Part shown: positions 44,377 to 53,893 of the stretch, piece after piece | Numbering within the stretch: the first letter of the stretch is position 1 | Layout: the number at the start of each line of letters is the position of its first letter | Assembly (NCBI GenBank): GCA_900550465.1 | Contig: URSC01000005.1 | Coordinates: 62,001 to 126,000 of the forward strand | Length of the DNA: 64,000 bases | Direction: 5' to 3' | DNA from: an uncultured Alistipes sp. | Lineage (GTDB): Bacteria > Bacteroidota > Bacteroidia > Bacteroidales > UBA932 | The notes under the pieces: model-generated | The model's database searches: none | What the model was told of the DNA's origin: nothing | What the model saw: only the letters and a program-made list of their open reading frames with translations | Position numbers and translations under genes: made by a program

Positions 44377-47300
44377 ATGTCATTCGCCCACCTGCATGTC
44401 CATACCCAGTATTCGATTCTCGACGGTCAGTCCAAGATAGGGGACCTGATCGATGCTGCCGTGGCCGACGGTCAGCCGGCCCTGGCTATCACCGACCACG
44501 GGAACATGTTCGGTGTGAAGGAGTTCCTGGATACGGTGGCCAAGAAAGGTGTTCCGCTGAAGCCCATCGTGGGCTCGGAGTTCTATGTTGCCGGGGCGAG
44601 CCGTTTCGACCGCAAGGGCCGCGAGGACCAGAGCTCCTACCACCTGATCATGCTGGCCAAGAACATGGACGGCTACCACAACCTCATCAAGCTTTCCTCG
44701 AAGGCCTACATCGAGGGCTTCTACTACAAGCCGCGCATCGACCACGAGCTGATAGAGCAGTACCACGAGGGGGTCGTCTGCTGCTCGGCCTGTCTGGGTG
44801 GCGAGGTGCCGCAGGCCATCATGGAGGGCGATATCGCCAAGGCCGAGGAGGTGGCCGCCTGGTACAAGTCCATCTTCGGGGACGACTATTATCTGGAGGT
44901 GCAGCGCCACGAGACCGATGTGCCCGGAGCGGAGAAGAGCACCTTCGAGCACCAGCAGCAGGTCAATGCGGTGATCTTCCAGATAGCGGAGAAATTGGGC
45001 ATCAAGGTGGTGGCCACCAACGACGTACACTTCGTGCGCAAGGAGGACGGCCCGGCCCATGACCGCCTGATCTGCATCAGCACCAACTCCGACTTCGACG
45101 ACCCCAAGCGCCTGCGCTACACCCAGCAGGAATACCTCAAGTCCACCGAGGAGATGTCGGCCATCTTTGCCGACCATCCCGAGGTGATATCCAATACCCT
45201 GGAAATCGTGGACAAATGCGAGGTGCTGAACCTCAACCACGACCCTATTCTTCCGATTTTTCCTCTGCCGGAGGGATTTACCGATTCCAACGATTACCTG
45301 CACCACCTTACCTACGAGGGAGCGCACCACCGCTACGGGGAGGACATTCCCGAGGCTACGAGGGAGAGGATTGACTTCGAGCTGGCGACGATCAAGAAGA
45401 TGGGATTCCCCGACTATTTCCTGATAGTCCAGGATTTTATCAAGGCTGCCCGCGATATGGGCGTGTGGGTGGGGCCCGGACGAGGCTCCGCTGCCGGCTC
45501 GGTAGTGGCCTACTGCCTTACGATTACCAATATTGACCCGATAAAGTATGACCTCCTGTTCGAGCGTTTCCTGAACCCCGACCGTATCTCCATGCCCGAT
45601 ATCGACATCGACTTCGACGACGAGGGCCGCTACCGGGTGTTCAAGTACGTGGAGGACAAGTACGGCAAGGATCACGTCTCGCACGTGATCACCTTCGGTA
45701 CGATGGCCACCAAGAGCGTCATCCGTGACGTGGGCCGCATCCAGAAGCTGGCCTTAGACCAGACCGACCGCTTAGCCAAGTTAGTGCCGCGCAAGATTAC
45801 CGTGCAGAAGGAGAAGGAGGTGGATGATCCAGACCATCCCGGGCAGAAGAAGAAGGTGATGGAACCCAAGGATGTGGACCCGACGATCAAGCTCTGCTTA
45901 GAGAAGGTGCCCGAGTTCAAGGAGGCCTTCAACAGCGGCGACCAGCTGGTTCACGACACTCTTATGTACGCCGAGCGCCTCGAGGGTACGGTCCGCAACA
46001 CCGGCGTACATGCCTGCGCCACCATCATCGGCCGCGACGACCTTACGAACTTCATCCCGCTGAGTACGGCCAAGGACAAGGAGACCGGCAAGGACATCCT
46101 CGTCTCGCAGTTCGAGGGCAGCCTCATCGAGTCGGCGGGCATGCTGAAGATGGACTTCCTCGGGCTGAAGACCCTGACTATACTGAAAGACACGGTGGAG
46201 AACATCCGGCAGTCCCAGGGAGTGGACTTAGATGTCAATACCATACCGATAGACGATGCCGAGACCTACGCGCTGTTCTCGCGGGGCGACACGATAGGCG
46301 TGTTCCAGTTCGAGTCCGAGGGCATGCAGAAATGGCTCATCGAGCTGCAGCCTTCGAGGTTCGAGGACCTTATCGCGATGAACGCCCTCTACCGCCCGGG
46401 CCCTATGGACTACATCCCCGACTTCGTTGCACGCAAGCACGGCCGGAGCAAGATTGAGTACGACCTGCCGGACATGGAGGAGTACCTGCACGACACCTAC
46501 GGCGTGACCGTCTACCAGGAGCAGGTCATGCTGCTGTCCCAGAAACTGGCCGGCTTCACCAAGGGTAAGGCCGACAAGCTGCGTAAGGCGATGGGAAAGA
46601 AGCAGATCAAGGTCATGGCCGAGCTCAAGGACGAGTTCTTCGCCGGAGGTCTGGCGCACGGACATCCCGAGGCCATACTCAACAAGATATGGAACGACTG
46701 GGAGGCATTCGCGTCCTACGCCTTCAACAAGTCCCACGCCACCTGCTACGCCTGGGTCGGCTATCAGACCGGCTACCTCAAGGCTCACTACCGCGCCGAG
46801 TACATGGCCGCCGTCCTGAGCAACAACCTCAACAACATCGACGAGATCACCAAGTTCATGGATGACTGCCGGCGGGGCGGCATGAAGATCCTCGGCCCGG
46901 ATGTCAACGAGAGCTACACCAAGTTCACCGTCAACAAGGACGGCAACATCCGCTTCGGCATGGCCGGCATCAAGGGTATCGGTATTGGAGCGGTGAACAG
47001 CATCATAGAGGAGCGCCGCAACAACGGTCCGTTCAGCGACATATTCAATTTCATGGAGCGCGTTCCCTCCACCTCCGTCAATAAGAAAGGCGTCGAGGCC
47101 CTCGCATACTCCGGAGCATTTGACTCCTTCCCCGAGATCAACCGCGGCTCATTTGCGGTGGAGGCCGGAAAGGGGGAGACCTGCCTGGACCTGCTGATCC
47201 GCTACGGCTCATTGTTCCAGAAGTCGGCTGAGTCCATGAAAGGCAGCCTCTTCGGGGACAGCGCCCCGATAGATACCGCCCGTCCTCCGCTCCCGGTCCT

Positions 47301-48018
47301 GCCGGAATTGGACCAGATAGAGATCCTCAAGAAGGAGAAGGAGCTGGTGGGAATGTACATCTCGGCCCATCCCCTCGACCGCTTCCGCTTTGAGATAGAG
47401 CATTTTACCACATTGGACCTGCCTTCCTGGAATGATTACGTGGACAGGGTGAGCGCGAGCCGCAACCGGGAGGATTTCGATAAGGACCAATGGATTGCGG
47501 GGCTTGTCAGCAGTGTGGAGGTCAGGCCCAAGGCCAATGGCAACGGGGTGTTCTGCCGCCTGACGATAGAGGACTTCAAGGGGTCAACGACATTTGCCCT
47601 CTTCGACAAGGACTATGAGGCGGTCAGCGGCTATCTCCGTCCGCACGAGGTCCTGCTGGTGCGGGTCTACGTCGCCCCGCGGTTCAGGAATATCGGGGAT
47701 AAGGACAATAAAGTCCTGGAAATCAACGGAGGCCGCACCAAGGTCCGCGCCGTCTCCCTTCTGGCCAATGTCCGTGAGTCGATGGTCCGGGAACTCATCA
47801 TCGACCTGCCGCTGGAGAAGATCGATGAGGCTCTGCGCAAGGGGCTCAAGAAGGCCCTTTCCCGCAACAAGGGCCGCTCCCGCGTGACCCTCAACGTCTA
47901 CGACGCTCAGGATAAGGTCAATGCGGAGTTCGTCTCCCGCAAATACAGTGTCACCGCTACGGACGAGCTTCTGGAGTGGCTGGGCGCGTCCGGACTGCAT
48001 TACCGTATCAATAAGTAA
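44377..48018 (+). CDS. dnaE: DNA polymerase III alpha subunit
   Basis: Catalytic subunit of the replicative polymerase. 1213 residues. The PHP domain is at the start (FAHLHVHTQYSILDG, residues 3-17), followed by the polymerase palm with GPGRGSAAGSVVAYCL and the catalytic acidic cluster PDIDIDFDDEGRYRVF. The fingers include FVARKHGRSKIEYDLPDMEEY and YRPGPMDYIPD. A helix-hairpin-helix region follows (RFGMAGIKGIGIGAVNSI), then an OB-fold near 980-1060 and a C-terminal tail-binding domain. This is the DnaE1-type arrangement without an internal exonuclease. Fbp follows after 12 bp. Confidence 0.97.
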   Translation: MSFAHLHVHTQYSILDGQSKIGDLIDAAVADGQPALAITDHGNMFGVKEFLDTVAKKGVPLKPIVGSEFYVAGASRFDRKGREDQSSYHLIMLAKNMDGYHNLIKLSSKAYIEGFYYKPRIDHELIEQYHEGVVCCSACLGGEVPQAIMEGDIAKAEEVAAWYKSIFGDDYYLEVQRHETDVPGAEKSTFEHQQQVNAVIFQIAEKLGIKVVATNDVHFVRKEDGPAHDRLICISTNSDFDDPKRLRYTQQEYLKSTEEMSAIFADHPEVISNTLEIVDKCEVLNLNHDPILPIFPLPEGFTDSNDYLHHLTYEGAHHRYGEDIPEATRERIDFELATIKKMGFPDYFLIVQDFIKAARDMGVWVGPGRGSAAGSVVAYCLTITNIDPIKYDLLFERFLNPDRISMPDIDIDFDDEGRYRVFKYVEDKYGKDHVSHVITFGTMATKSVIRDVGRIQKLALDQTDRLAKLVPRKITVQKEKEVDDPDHPGQKKKVMEPKDVDPTIKLCLEKVPEFKEAFNSGDQLVHDTLMYAERLEGTVRNTGVHACATIIGRDDLTNFIPLSTAKDKETGKDILVSQFEGSLIESAGMLKMDFLGLKTLTILKDTVENIRQSQGVDLDVNTIPIDDAETYALFSRGDTIGVFQFESEGMQKWLIELQPSRFEDLIAMNALYRPGPMDYIPDFVARKHGRSKIEYDLPDMEEYLHDTYGVTVYQEQVMLLSQKLAGFTKGKADKLRKAMGKKQIKVMAELKDEFFAGGLAHGHPEAILNKIWNDWEAFASYAFNKSHATCYAWVGYQTGYLKAHYRAEYMAAVLSNNLNNIDEITKFMDDCRRGGMKILGPDVNESYTKFTVNKDGNIRFGMAGIKGIGIGAVNSIIEERRNNGPFSDIFNFMERVPSTSVNKKGVEALAYSGAFDSFPEINRGSFAVEAGKGETCLDLLIRYGSLFQKSAESMKGSLFGDSAPIDTARPPLPVLPELDQIEILKKEKELVGMYISAHPLDRFRFEIEHFTTLDLPSWNDYVDRVSASRNREDFDKDQWIAGLVSSVEVRPKANGNGVFCRLTIEDFKGSTTFALFDKDYEAVSGYLRPHEVLLVRVYVAPRFRNIGDKDNKVLEINGGRTKVRAVSLLANVRESMVRELIIDLPLEKIDEALRKGLKKALSRNKGRSRVTLNVYDAQDKVNAEFVSRKYSVTATDELLEWLGASGLHYRINK

Positions 48019-48030
48019 CCCAAACCTTTT

Positions 48031-50007
48031 ATGACAAAAGACGTAAAATATCTGGAGCTGCTCTCCAAGAGTTTTCCTACCATTCAGTCGGCGATTACGG
48101 AGATTATCAATCTCGAGGCGATTCTCAACCTGCCCAAGGGTACGGAGCATTTCATGACCGACCTGCACGGCGAGTATGACGCGGTGCAGCATGTGCTGCG
48201 CAATGCCTCCGGAGCAATCAAGCGCAAGGTGGACGAGCTCTTCGGCTTCCAGCTCAAGGAGGAGGAGAAGAAAGAACTGTGTACCCTTATCTATTATCCC
48301 GAGCGCAAGCTCAAGCTGGTCAAGGCCAAGGAGAAGGATATGGCCGAGTGGTACAGGGTGACTATCGTGAACCTCGTGCGGGTGCTGGTGGCCTCGGCCT
48401 CGAAGTACACCCGCTCGAAGGTGAGGAAGGCCCTGCCTCCGGAATTTTCCTACATCATCGAGGAGCTCATACATGAGTCCCTGACCGACAACAACAAGCA
48501 CGAGTATATCTACGCTATCCTCAATACCATCATCGCCACCGGTTCGGCCGACAACTTCATCTGCGCCATGGCATACGTTATCCAGCGGCTGACAGTGGAC
48601 TCGCTGCATATTATCGGTGACATCTATGACCGCGGTCCAGGGGCGCACAAGATTATGGACCTGCTCTGCGAGTACCATAATGTGGACTTCCAGTGGGGCA
48701 ACCACGACCTGCTCTGGATGGGAGCCGCCGCCGGCAGTGCCGCTTGTATGGCCAATGTCCTGCGCATCAGCCTCCGCTATGCCAACCTGGATACCCTCGA
48801 GGACGGCTACGGCATCAACCTTCTGCCCCTGGCTACATTCGCCATGGATACCTACGGGGACGATCCATGCCTGTCTTTCCAGCCCAAGCTGGATTCCGGG
48901 GCGACTTTCGATGACAAGACAGTACGGCTTATAGCCCAGATGCACAAGGCGATATCCATCATCCAGTTCAAGCTGGAGGGAGATATAATCCGCAGACGCA
49001 AGGAGTTCGGGATGGCGGACCGCAACCTGCTGGACAAGATAGATTTTACTGCAGGAACCGTGCGTATCGGGGACAAGGACTATGCGATGAAGGACATGAA
49101 TTTCCCTACCGTCGACCCTGCACATCCCTACAGGCTGACGGCCGAGGAGAAAGGGGTGGTGGCCAAGCTGCTGGGTAGCTTTACCAACAACGCTTTGCTG
49201 GACAGGCATATCCGCTGTCTGTACTCCAAAGGTTCCCTCTATCTGGTGCGCAACTCCAACCTTCTTTTCCACGGAGCCATGCCGCTCAACGAGGACGGCT
49301 CCTTCCACGAGATCAACATCCTCGGTAAGCTGTACAAGGGCAAGGCCCTCTTCGATATGGTGGACAAGGTGGTGCGTGCCGCTTATTACGAGGACAAGGA
49401 CGAGAAATACCGCACTTATGCGCGGGACTTCATGTGGTTCCTCTGGTGCGGACCCTATGCCCCCCCTTTCGACAAGAACCGGATGACCACCTTCGAGCGG
49501 TATTTCATCGCCGAGAAGGAGACGCACAAGGAAAAGCACGGCTGGTACCTGCAGTACCGGGACGACCGGGAGATATGCGGGAAGATTCTGGAAGAATTCG
49601 GTCTTACCGGTGAGCATGCCCACATCATCAACGGGCATGTGCCGGTCAAGGCGTCCAAGGGAGAGTCCCCGATCAAGGCCGGAGGCCGGCTGCTGGTCAT
49701 CGACGGCGGCTACTCCAAGGCGTATCAGTCGACCACGGGCATTGCCGGCTATACCCTGATTTTCAATTCACATGGTCTGACACTGGCCCAGCACGAGCCC
49801 TTCAAGTCCATTGACCGTGCCGTGCGCGACGGGGTGGACATCAAGTCCATGACGACAGTCGTGGACTACCTGGGCAATAGAATGAAAGTCGGTGATACAG
49901 ATGTAGGTAAGGTGCTCAAGGAACAGATAAGGGACCTGACGGCCCTGCTCGAGGCCTACCGCGAGGGAGTCGTTTTTGAGAAAAATATTCCTGCCAATCG
50001 CAAATAA
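48031..50007 (+). CDS. fbp: Fructose-1,6-bisphosphatase, class III
   Basis: Removes the 1-phosphate of fructose-1,6-bisphosphate in gluconeogenesis. 658 residues, the normal size for the class III enzyme of Bacteroidota and Firmicutes. It belongs to the metallophosphoesterase superfamily: FMTDLHGEYDAVQHVLRN (Asp44, His46), IIGDIYDRGPGAHKIMD and FQWGNHDLLWMG are the metal-binding motifs, and INGHVPVKASKGESPIKAGG is near the end. It follows dnaE by 12 bp and probably shares its transcript. Confidence 0.97.
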   Translation: MTKDVKYLELLSKSFPTIQSAITEIINLEAILNLPKGTEHFMTDLHGEYDAVQHVLRNASGAIKRKVDELFGFQLKEEEKKELCTLIYYPERKLKLVKAKEKDMAEWYRVTIVNLVRVLVASASKYTRSKVRKALPPEFSYIIEELIHESLTDNNKHEYIYAILNTIIATGSADNFICAMAYVIQRLTVDSLHIIGDIYDRGPGAHKIMDLLCEYHNVDFQWGNHDLLWMGAAAGSAACMANVLRISLRYANLDTLEDGYGINLLPLATFAMDTYGDDPCLSFQPKLDSGATFDDKTVRLIAQMHKAISIIQFKLEGDIIRRRKEFGMADRNLLDKIDFTAGTVRIGDKDYAMKDMNFPTVDPAHPYRLTAEEKGVVAKLLGSFTNNALLDRHIRCLYSKGSLYLVRNSNLLFHGAMPLNEDGSFHEINILGKLYKGKALFDMVDKVVRAAYYEDKDEKYRTYARDFMWFLWCGPYAPPFDKNRMTTFERYFIAEKETHKEKHGWYLQYRDDREICGKILEEFGLTGEHAHIINGHVPVKASKGESPIKAGGRLLVIDGGYSKAYQSTTGIAGYTLIFNSHGLTLAQHEPFKSIDRAVRDGVDIKSMTTVVDYLGNRMKVGDTDVGKVLKEQIRDLTALLEAYREGVVFEKNIPANRK

Positions 50008-50012
50008 AGTGC

Positions 50013-50020
50013 TACATTTG
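50013..50020 (+). promoter_or_regulatory. -7 promoter element of the AspT/YidE-type gene
   Basis: TACATTTG, 26 bp before the ATG at 50047; no TTTG at the -33 position. Confidence 0.5.
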
Positions 50021-50046
50021 CGCTCCATTTTGTTTGAGAATTAGAC

Positions 50047-51702
50047 ATGAACTGGTTGGATTCCCTTCTGTTCTCAGATAGCGTGGCACATGCGATTCTG
50101 ATAATAGCCATTGTAATTGCGCTCGGGATCATGCTCGGCAAGATCAAGGTCTTCGGCATATCCCTCGGAGTGACGTGGATACTGTTCGTCGGTATCATCC
50201 TCTCCCATTTCGGCTTTACCATCAATCCGGCCGTCCGCAGCTTTGTCAGTGACTTCGGCCTTATACTTTTCGTGTTTTCCCTCGGCCTTCAGGTAGGACC
50301 GGGATTCTTCGCCTCATTCAAGGAGGGAGGACTGAGACTCAATATGCTGGCTGTGCTGATAGTCGTGCTGGGTGTGGGCATTACCATCGCGATACATTTC
50401 ATTACCGGAACGCCCATGTCCACAATGGTGGGCGTGATGTCCGGTGCGGTGACCAATACCCCCGGCCTGGGTGCAGCGCAGCAGACCGTGACCGACATGA
50501 CCGGATCGCTCGACCAGACCATTGCCATGGGTTATGCGGTGGCCTATCCGCTCGGAGTTGTGGGAGTGATTCTCACCCTGCTCGGAGTGCGTGCGTTCTT
50601 CCGCATCAATATAAACAATGAGAAAGAGAAGGTGCACAATCAGGAGACCAATCCCGACAGCGCCTGCAAGATAGCTGTGGAGGTCAGGAACGAGGCCATC
50701 TGCGGCAGGACCATCCGAGAGGTGGATGAACTCCTGGCGAGACATTTTGTGGTCTCGCGCCAGTACCATCCTGACGGCCGCATGGAGATTCCTACATCTG
50801 ACTCGGTCATCGGGCTTGGGGACAAACTTCTGGTGATAACCTCTGCGGCCAACACGGAAGTGGTCGGAGCATTCATCGGGAAGCGTCTTGAGATGGATCA
50901 GAAGACATGGGAAAAACTGGATACCAATCTTGTTTCCCGCCGCCTTGTGGTGACTAACAGTTCTGTTAACGGCAAGAGCCTCGGGGAGTTGAATATCAGG
51001 GCACAGTTCGGTCTGAATATTACCCGTGTCAACCGCGCCGGCATAGACCTGACGGCATCGCCCGGCCTGCATCTGCAGCTCGGGGACCGTATCATGGTCG
51101 TGGGAGCCCAGAGCGCCATCGACAAGGTGGCCCGTCTCGTGGGCAATCAGGCGAAAAAACTCCGCGAGCCCAAGCTCATACCCATTTTCATAGGTATATT
51201 CTTCGGCATCATCGTAGGCTCCATACCCATTATGCTGCCCGGTCTCGGCCAGCCCCTGAAGCTCGGTCTGGCGGGAGGCTCCCTGGTAGTGGCCATTCTG
51301 ATTGCACGTTTCGGTCCTGACTTCGGCATGGTTACTTACACCACTGCCAGTTCCAATATGATGCTGCGGGAGGTCGGAATAGCACTCTTCCTTGCGGCTG
51401 TGGGACTCGGAGCAGGTCAGGGCTTTGTGGATGCAGTTCTCGGAGGAGGCTATATGTGGATTCTCTATGGATTCCTGATAACGGTTATCCCTTTGATCAT
51501 TGTATGTATATTGGCCCGGACAGTGTTCAAGTTCGACTATTTCTCCATTTCCGGACTGGTGTGCGGTTCACATACCAATCCCACTGCTCTGGCGTTCATG
51601 AACACCACGTTCGATGAGTCGAGAATAGCTGTAGCTTATGCTACTGTCTATCCTCTGGCGATGTTTCTGCGTGTGATAGTGGCGCAGCTGATGGTTTTGT
51701 AA
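50047..51702 (+). CDS. AspT/YidE-family transporter with two RCK_C domains
   Basis: 551 residues. Five or so N-terminal helices (about 15-180) form an Asp-Al exchanger-type repeat, with VFSLGLQVGPGFFASFKEGGL and MSGAVTNTPGLGAAQQTV. Two soluble TrkA-C/RCK_C domains come next (about 205-285 and 290-370: GDKLLVITSAANTE and LQLGDRIMVVGAQ). A second membrane repeat (about 380-551) ends with SGLVCGSHTNPTALAFMNT, mirroring the first. Known relatives exchange aspartate for alanine; the Bacteroidota members have no settled substrate. Confidence 0.88.
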   Translation: MNWLDSLLFSDSVAHAILIIAIVIALGIMLGKIKVFGISLGVTWILFVGIILSHFGFTINPAVRSFVSDFGLILFVFSLGLQVGPGFFASFKEGGLRLNMLAVLIVVLGVGITIAIHFITGTPMSTMVGVMSGAVTNTPGLGAAQQTVTDMTGSLDQTIAMGYAVAYPLGVVGVILTLLGVRAFFRININNEKEKVHNQETNPDSACKIAVEVRNEAICGRTIREVDELLARHFVVSRQYHPDGRMEIPTSDSVIGLGDKLLVITSAANTEVVGAFIGKRLEMDQKTWEKLDTNLVSRRLVVTNSSVNGKSLGELNIRAQFGLNITRVNRAGIDLTASPGLHLQLGDRIMVVGAQSAIDKVARLVGNQAKKLREPKLIPIFIGIFFGIIVGSIPIMLPGLGQPLKLGLAGGSLVVAILIARFGPDFGMVTYTTASSNMMLREVGIALFLAAVGLGAGQGFVDAVLGGGYMWILYGFLITVIPLIIVCILARTVFKFDYFSISGLVCGSHTNPTALAFMNTTFDESRIAVAYATVYPLAMFLRVIVAQLMVL

Positions 51703-51721
51703 AATATTAAATTGTACAGAT

Positions 51722-52822
51722 ATGTCTCTCAAATGCGGTATAGTAGGACTCCCCAACGTGGGCAAGTCGACACTTTTCAACTGTATAAGCTCCGGCAAGG
51801 CCCAGGCTGCGAATTTCCCTTTCTGCACCATTGAGCCCAATATCGGCTCCACAACTGTTCCCGATCCCAGGCTTCAGGTACTGGAGTCGCTGGTACATCC
51901 CAAACGGGTTGTCCCTGCCACGGTCGAGATAGTCGATATCGCCGGCCTCGTCAAGGGGGCCAGCAAGGGTGAGGGCCTAGGCAACCAGTTTCTGGCCAAT
52001 ATCCGCGAGACGGACGCCATCCTGCACGTACTCCGCTGTTTCGATGACCCCAATGTCACCCATGTGGACGGCAGTGTGGACCCGGTGAGGGACAAGGAGA
52101 TCATCGACCTCGAGCTGCAGCTCAAGGACCTGGAGACCGTCGAGAGCCGTCTGGGCAAGCTCCAGAAACAGGCCACAGGAGGAGACAAGCACGCCAAGAA
52201 GGCCTGTGAGATACTGACCCGGTACCGGGAGGCCCTGCTGGCCGGCAAGTCTGCCCGTACAGTGGCGCTGGAGAACCCGGAGGAGGAGAAGATCGCGCAT
52301 GAGTTCTTCCTGCTCACCGCCAAGCCCGTACTGTATGTCTGCAATGTGGACGAGGCCTCGGCTGCCGGTGGCAATGCCTATGTGGACCGCGTCCGTGAGG
52401 CCGTCGCCGGAGAGAACGCCGGAGTTCTGGTCATCGCCGCCAAGATTGAGTCCGAGATAGCCGAGCTCGAGAGTTACGAGGAGCGCCAGATGTTCCTCGA
52501 GGAGCTGGGCCTGGAGCACTCGGGCATCGAGCGTCTGGTCCGCGCCGCATACGACCTGCTCGGTCTGCGCACCTATTTCACCGCCGGAGAACCTGAGGTC
52601 CGCGCCTGGACCATCAACAAGGGCGACAAGGCCCCCCGTGCCGCCGGAGTCATCCATTCCGACTTCGAGAAAGGCTTCATCCGCGCCGAAGTCATCAAGT
52701 ACGACGATTTCGTCAAGTACGGCTCCGAAGCCGAATGCCGCGCCGCCGGCAAGCTCGCCGTCCAGGGCAAGGACTACGTCGTCGAGGACGGCGACATCAT
52801 GCACTTCCTCTTCAACGTGTAG
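51722..52822 (+). CDS. ychF: Redox-regulated ATPase YchF (Obg-like)
   Basis: 366 residues of the universally conserved Obg-related family that prefers ATP over GTP. G1 is GLPNVGKSTLFN (9-20) and G3 DIAGLVKGASKGEGLGNQFL. The G4 position reads YVCNVDE, the NxxE form that favours ATP. A coiled-coil insertion is at about 130-190 and a TGS domain at the C-terminus (YFTAGEPEVRAWTINKGDKA onward). It follows the transporter by 19 bp and ends just before the repeat region. Confidence 0.97.
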   Translation: MSLKCGIVGLPNVGKSTLFNCISSGKAQAANFPFCTIEPNIGSTTVPDPRLQVLESLVHPKRVVPATVEIVDIAGLVKGASKGEGLGNQFLANIRETDAILHVLRCFDDPNVTHVDGSVDPVRDKEIIDLELQLKDLETVESRLGKLQKQATGGDKHAKKACEILTRYREALLAGKSARTVALENPEEEKIAHEFFLLTAKPVLYVCNVDEASAAGGNAYVDRVREAVAGENAGVLVIAAKIESEIAELESYEERQMFLEELGLEHSGIERLVRAAYDLLGLRTYFTAGEPEVRAWTINKGDKAPRAAGVIHSDFEKGFIRAEVIKYDDFVKYGSEAECRAAGKLAVQGKDYVVEDGDIMHFLFNV

Positions 52823-52840
52823 CCGCTTCAGCCCCTTTCC

Positions 52841-53279
52841 ACTCCTTCCGAAGGAGTAGTCGAAATCCCTGTCCCACCTTCCGAAGGTGCGCGCATTTCC
52901 CGCGTTTCCGTCTCACCTTCCGAAGGTGCGCAATCGCCTTGGGCCCTCTGTAGCGCCTGTACCCGCGTTTTCGTTTCCATCCGCCTCTTCCCACCTTCCG
53001 AAGGTGTGTGGTTTCTCCGCGTTTTCTGCTCACCTTCCGAAGGTGCGCAATTGCCTTGGGTCCTCTGTAGCGCCTGTACCCGCGTTTTCGTTTCCATCCG
53101 CCTCTTCCCACCTTCCGAAGGTGTGTGGTTTCTCCGCGTTTTCTGCTCACCTTCCGAAGGTGCGCAATTGCCTTGGGTCCTCTGTAGCGCCTGTACCCGC
53201 GTTTTCGTTTCCATCCGCCTCTTCCCACCTTCCGAAGGTGTGCAGATTTCCCGCATTTTCGCCTCACCTTCCGAAGGTG
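52841..53279. repeat. Palindromic repeat array A (right copy), 117-bp unit
   Basis: Palindromes CACCTTCCGAAGGTG start at 52875, 52914, 52992, 53031, 53109, 53148, 53226 and 53265. Spacing alternates 39 and 78 bp, so the unit is 117 bp with three full units (52912-53262). Units two and three are almost identical except for their last 20 or so bases. A variant ACTCCTTCCGAAGGAGT (52841-52857) leads the array. The long spacer is the reverse complement of that at 5046-5108. All frames stay open through much of it because 117 is a multiple of three; several arginine-rich or PSEG-type frames result. I regard these as non-coding. Confidence 0.9.
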
Positions 53280-53673
53280 CGCAAATCCCGAATCGCCTCC
53301 AGACGTTCTGTCGTAGCCTTTGTGCCGTTTATGACATCCTCCCCATCAGAAGGTGCCGGGTGAAACGGTATATTGCCACCACCTTCTCATTTTCGTTATG
53401 TGCCAATCTGCATCAGAGATGGCTCTCGGCGGTCCTGCCATGGTTCCCTGCCGAGAAGGTGACGGTGAAAAGCCACATCCGTCGGCACCTTTTCGACAGC
53501 ATTGGATACAAAGCGCATCTACGGGCCTTTTGAGCGGACCGGTACCGGTTACTCAGCTGGAAGGTGCCGATCAAAGCGCTGTTTCACCTCCACCTTCTTG
53601 ATTTCGTTATAAACCGGCTCATTTCAGAGGCACTTCCTACCAACTTTGTCCGAGTTGCCCTTCCGTCTCCGTG
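53280..53673. repeat. Degenerate continuation of the repeat region
   Basis: Contains scattered half-palindromes (AGAAGGTGCC, GGCACCTT, GGAAGGTGCC) and a decayed direct duplication: CACCTTCTCATTTTCGTTAT near 53381 and CACCTTCTTGATTTCGTTAT near 53593. The last 60 bp resemble the spacer that precedes the second dyad at 26 kb and 56.6 kb. No gene is supported. Confidence 0.5.
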
Positions 53674-53713
53674 CCGCAACGGTAGCAAAAGCCGTGATTC
53701 GGTGCCGTTGCGG
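53674..53713. repeat. Type B 40-bp dyad
   Basis: Outer arms CCGCAACGG(T)A / TGCCGTTGCGG; the central palindrome is imperfect (AAGCCGTGATT). 40 bp, as in the other copies. Confidence 0.8.
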
Positions 53714-53893
53714 TATTCAATTAAGATGTCAAAAATATTGACAATTTTCAAAAAATTAGACACTTTGTGTATGAATAATAGACGATTAGGGAATTTTGAG
53801 AATCAGTTAGATTGCAGAGAATCAATAAGTTACGTGAAATGGTATGATTATTGTTGTAAGTTGTGGAGTATTAATACTTTAGCGACCAAAAAC
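53714..53893. other. AT-rich leader of the serine-hydrolase pair
   Basis: 180 bp of markedly AT-rich sequence after the repeats. TGTCAA-N5-TTGACA (53727-53743) is a small dyad. TACTTTAG near 53874 is a one-mismatch -7 element about 13 bp before the ATG. No gene seen. Confidence 0.35.

Noticed and set aside
47584..49638. 684-codon open frame on the minus strand across dnaE and fbp
   Set aside because: Antisense to two well-identified genes, no recognisable domain, composition typical of a shadow frame.
52875..53279. Possible CRISPR array
   Set aside because: Repeats are 15-bp palindromes at 39/78-bp spacing with conserved, not unique, spacers; no cas genes anywhere in the window.
52812..53533. 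Several overlapping open frames in the repeat region, with periodic HLRKV or PSEG peptides
   Set aside because: Open in both strands and several frames because the unit length is a multiple of three; no start signals. The same periodic peptides appear at 5 kb from the same DNA repeat. Codon differences between copies are a mix of silent and non-silent.
26246..53741. Shared 14-mer GTCAAAAATATTGA at 26246 and 53728, both downstream of repeats
   Set aside because: AT-rich and short, at different distances from the dyads; not enough to define an element.
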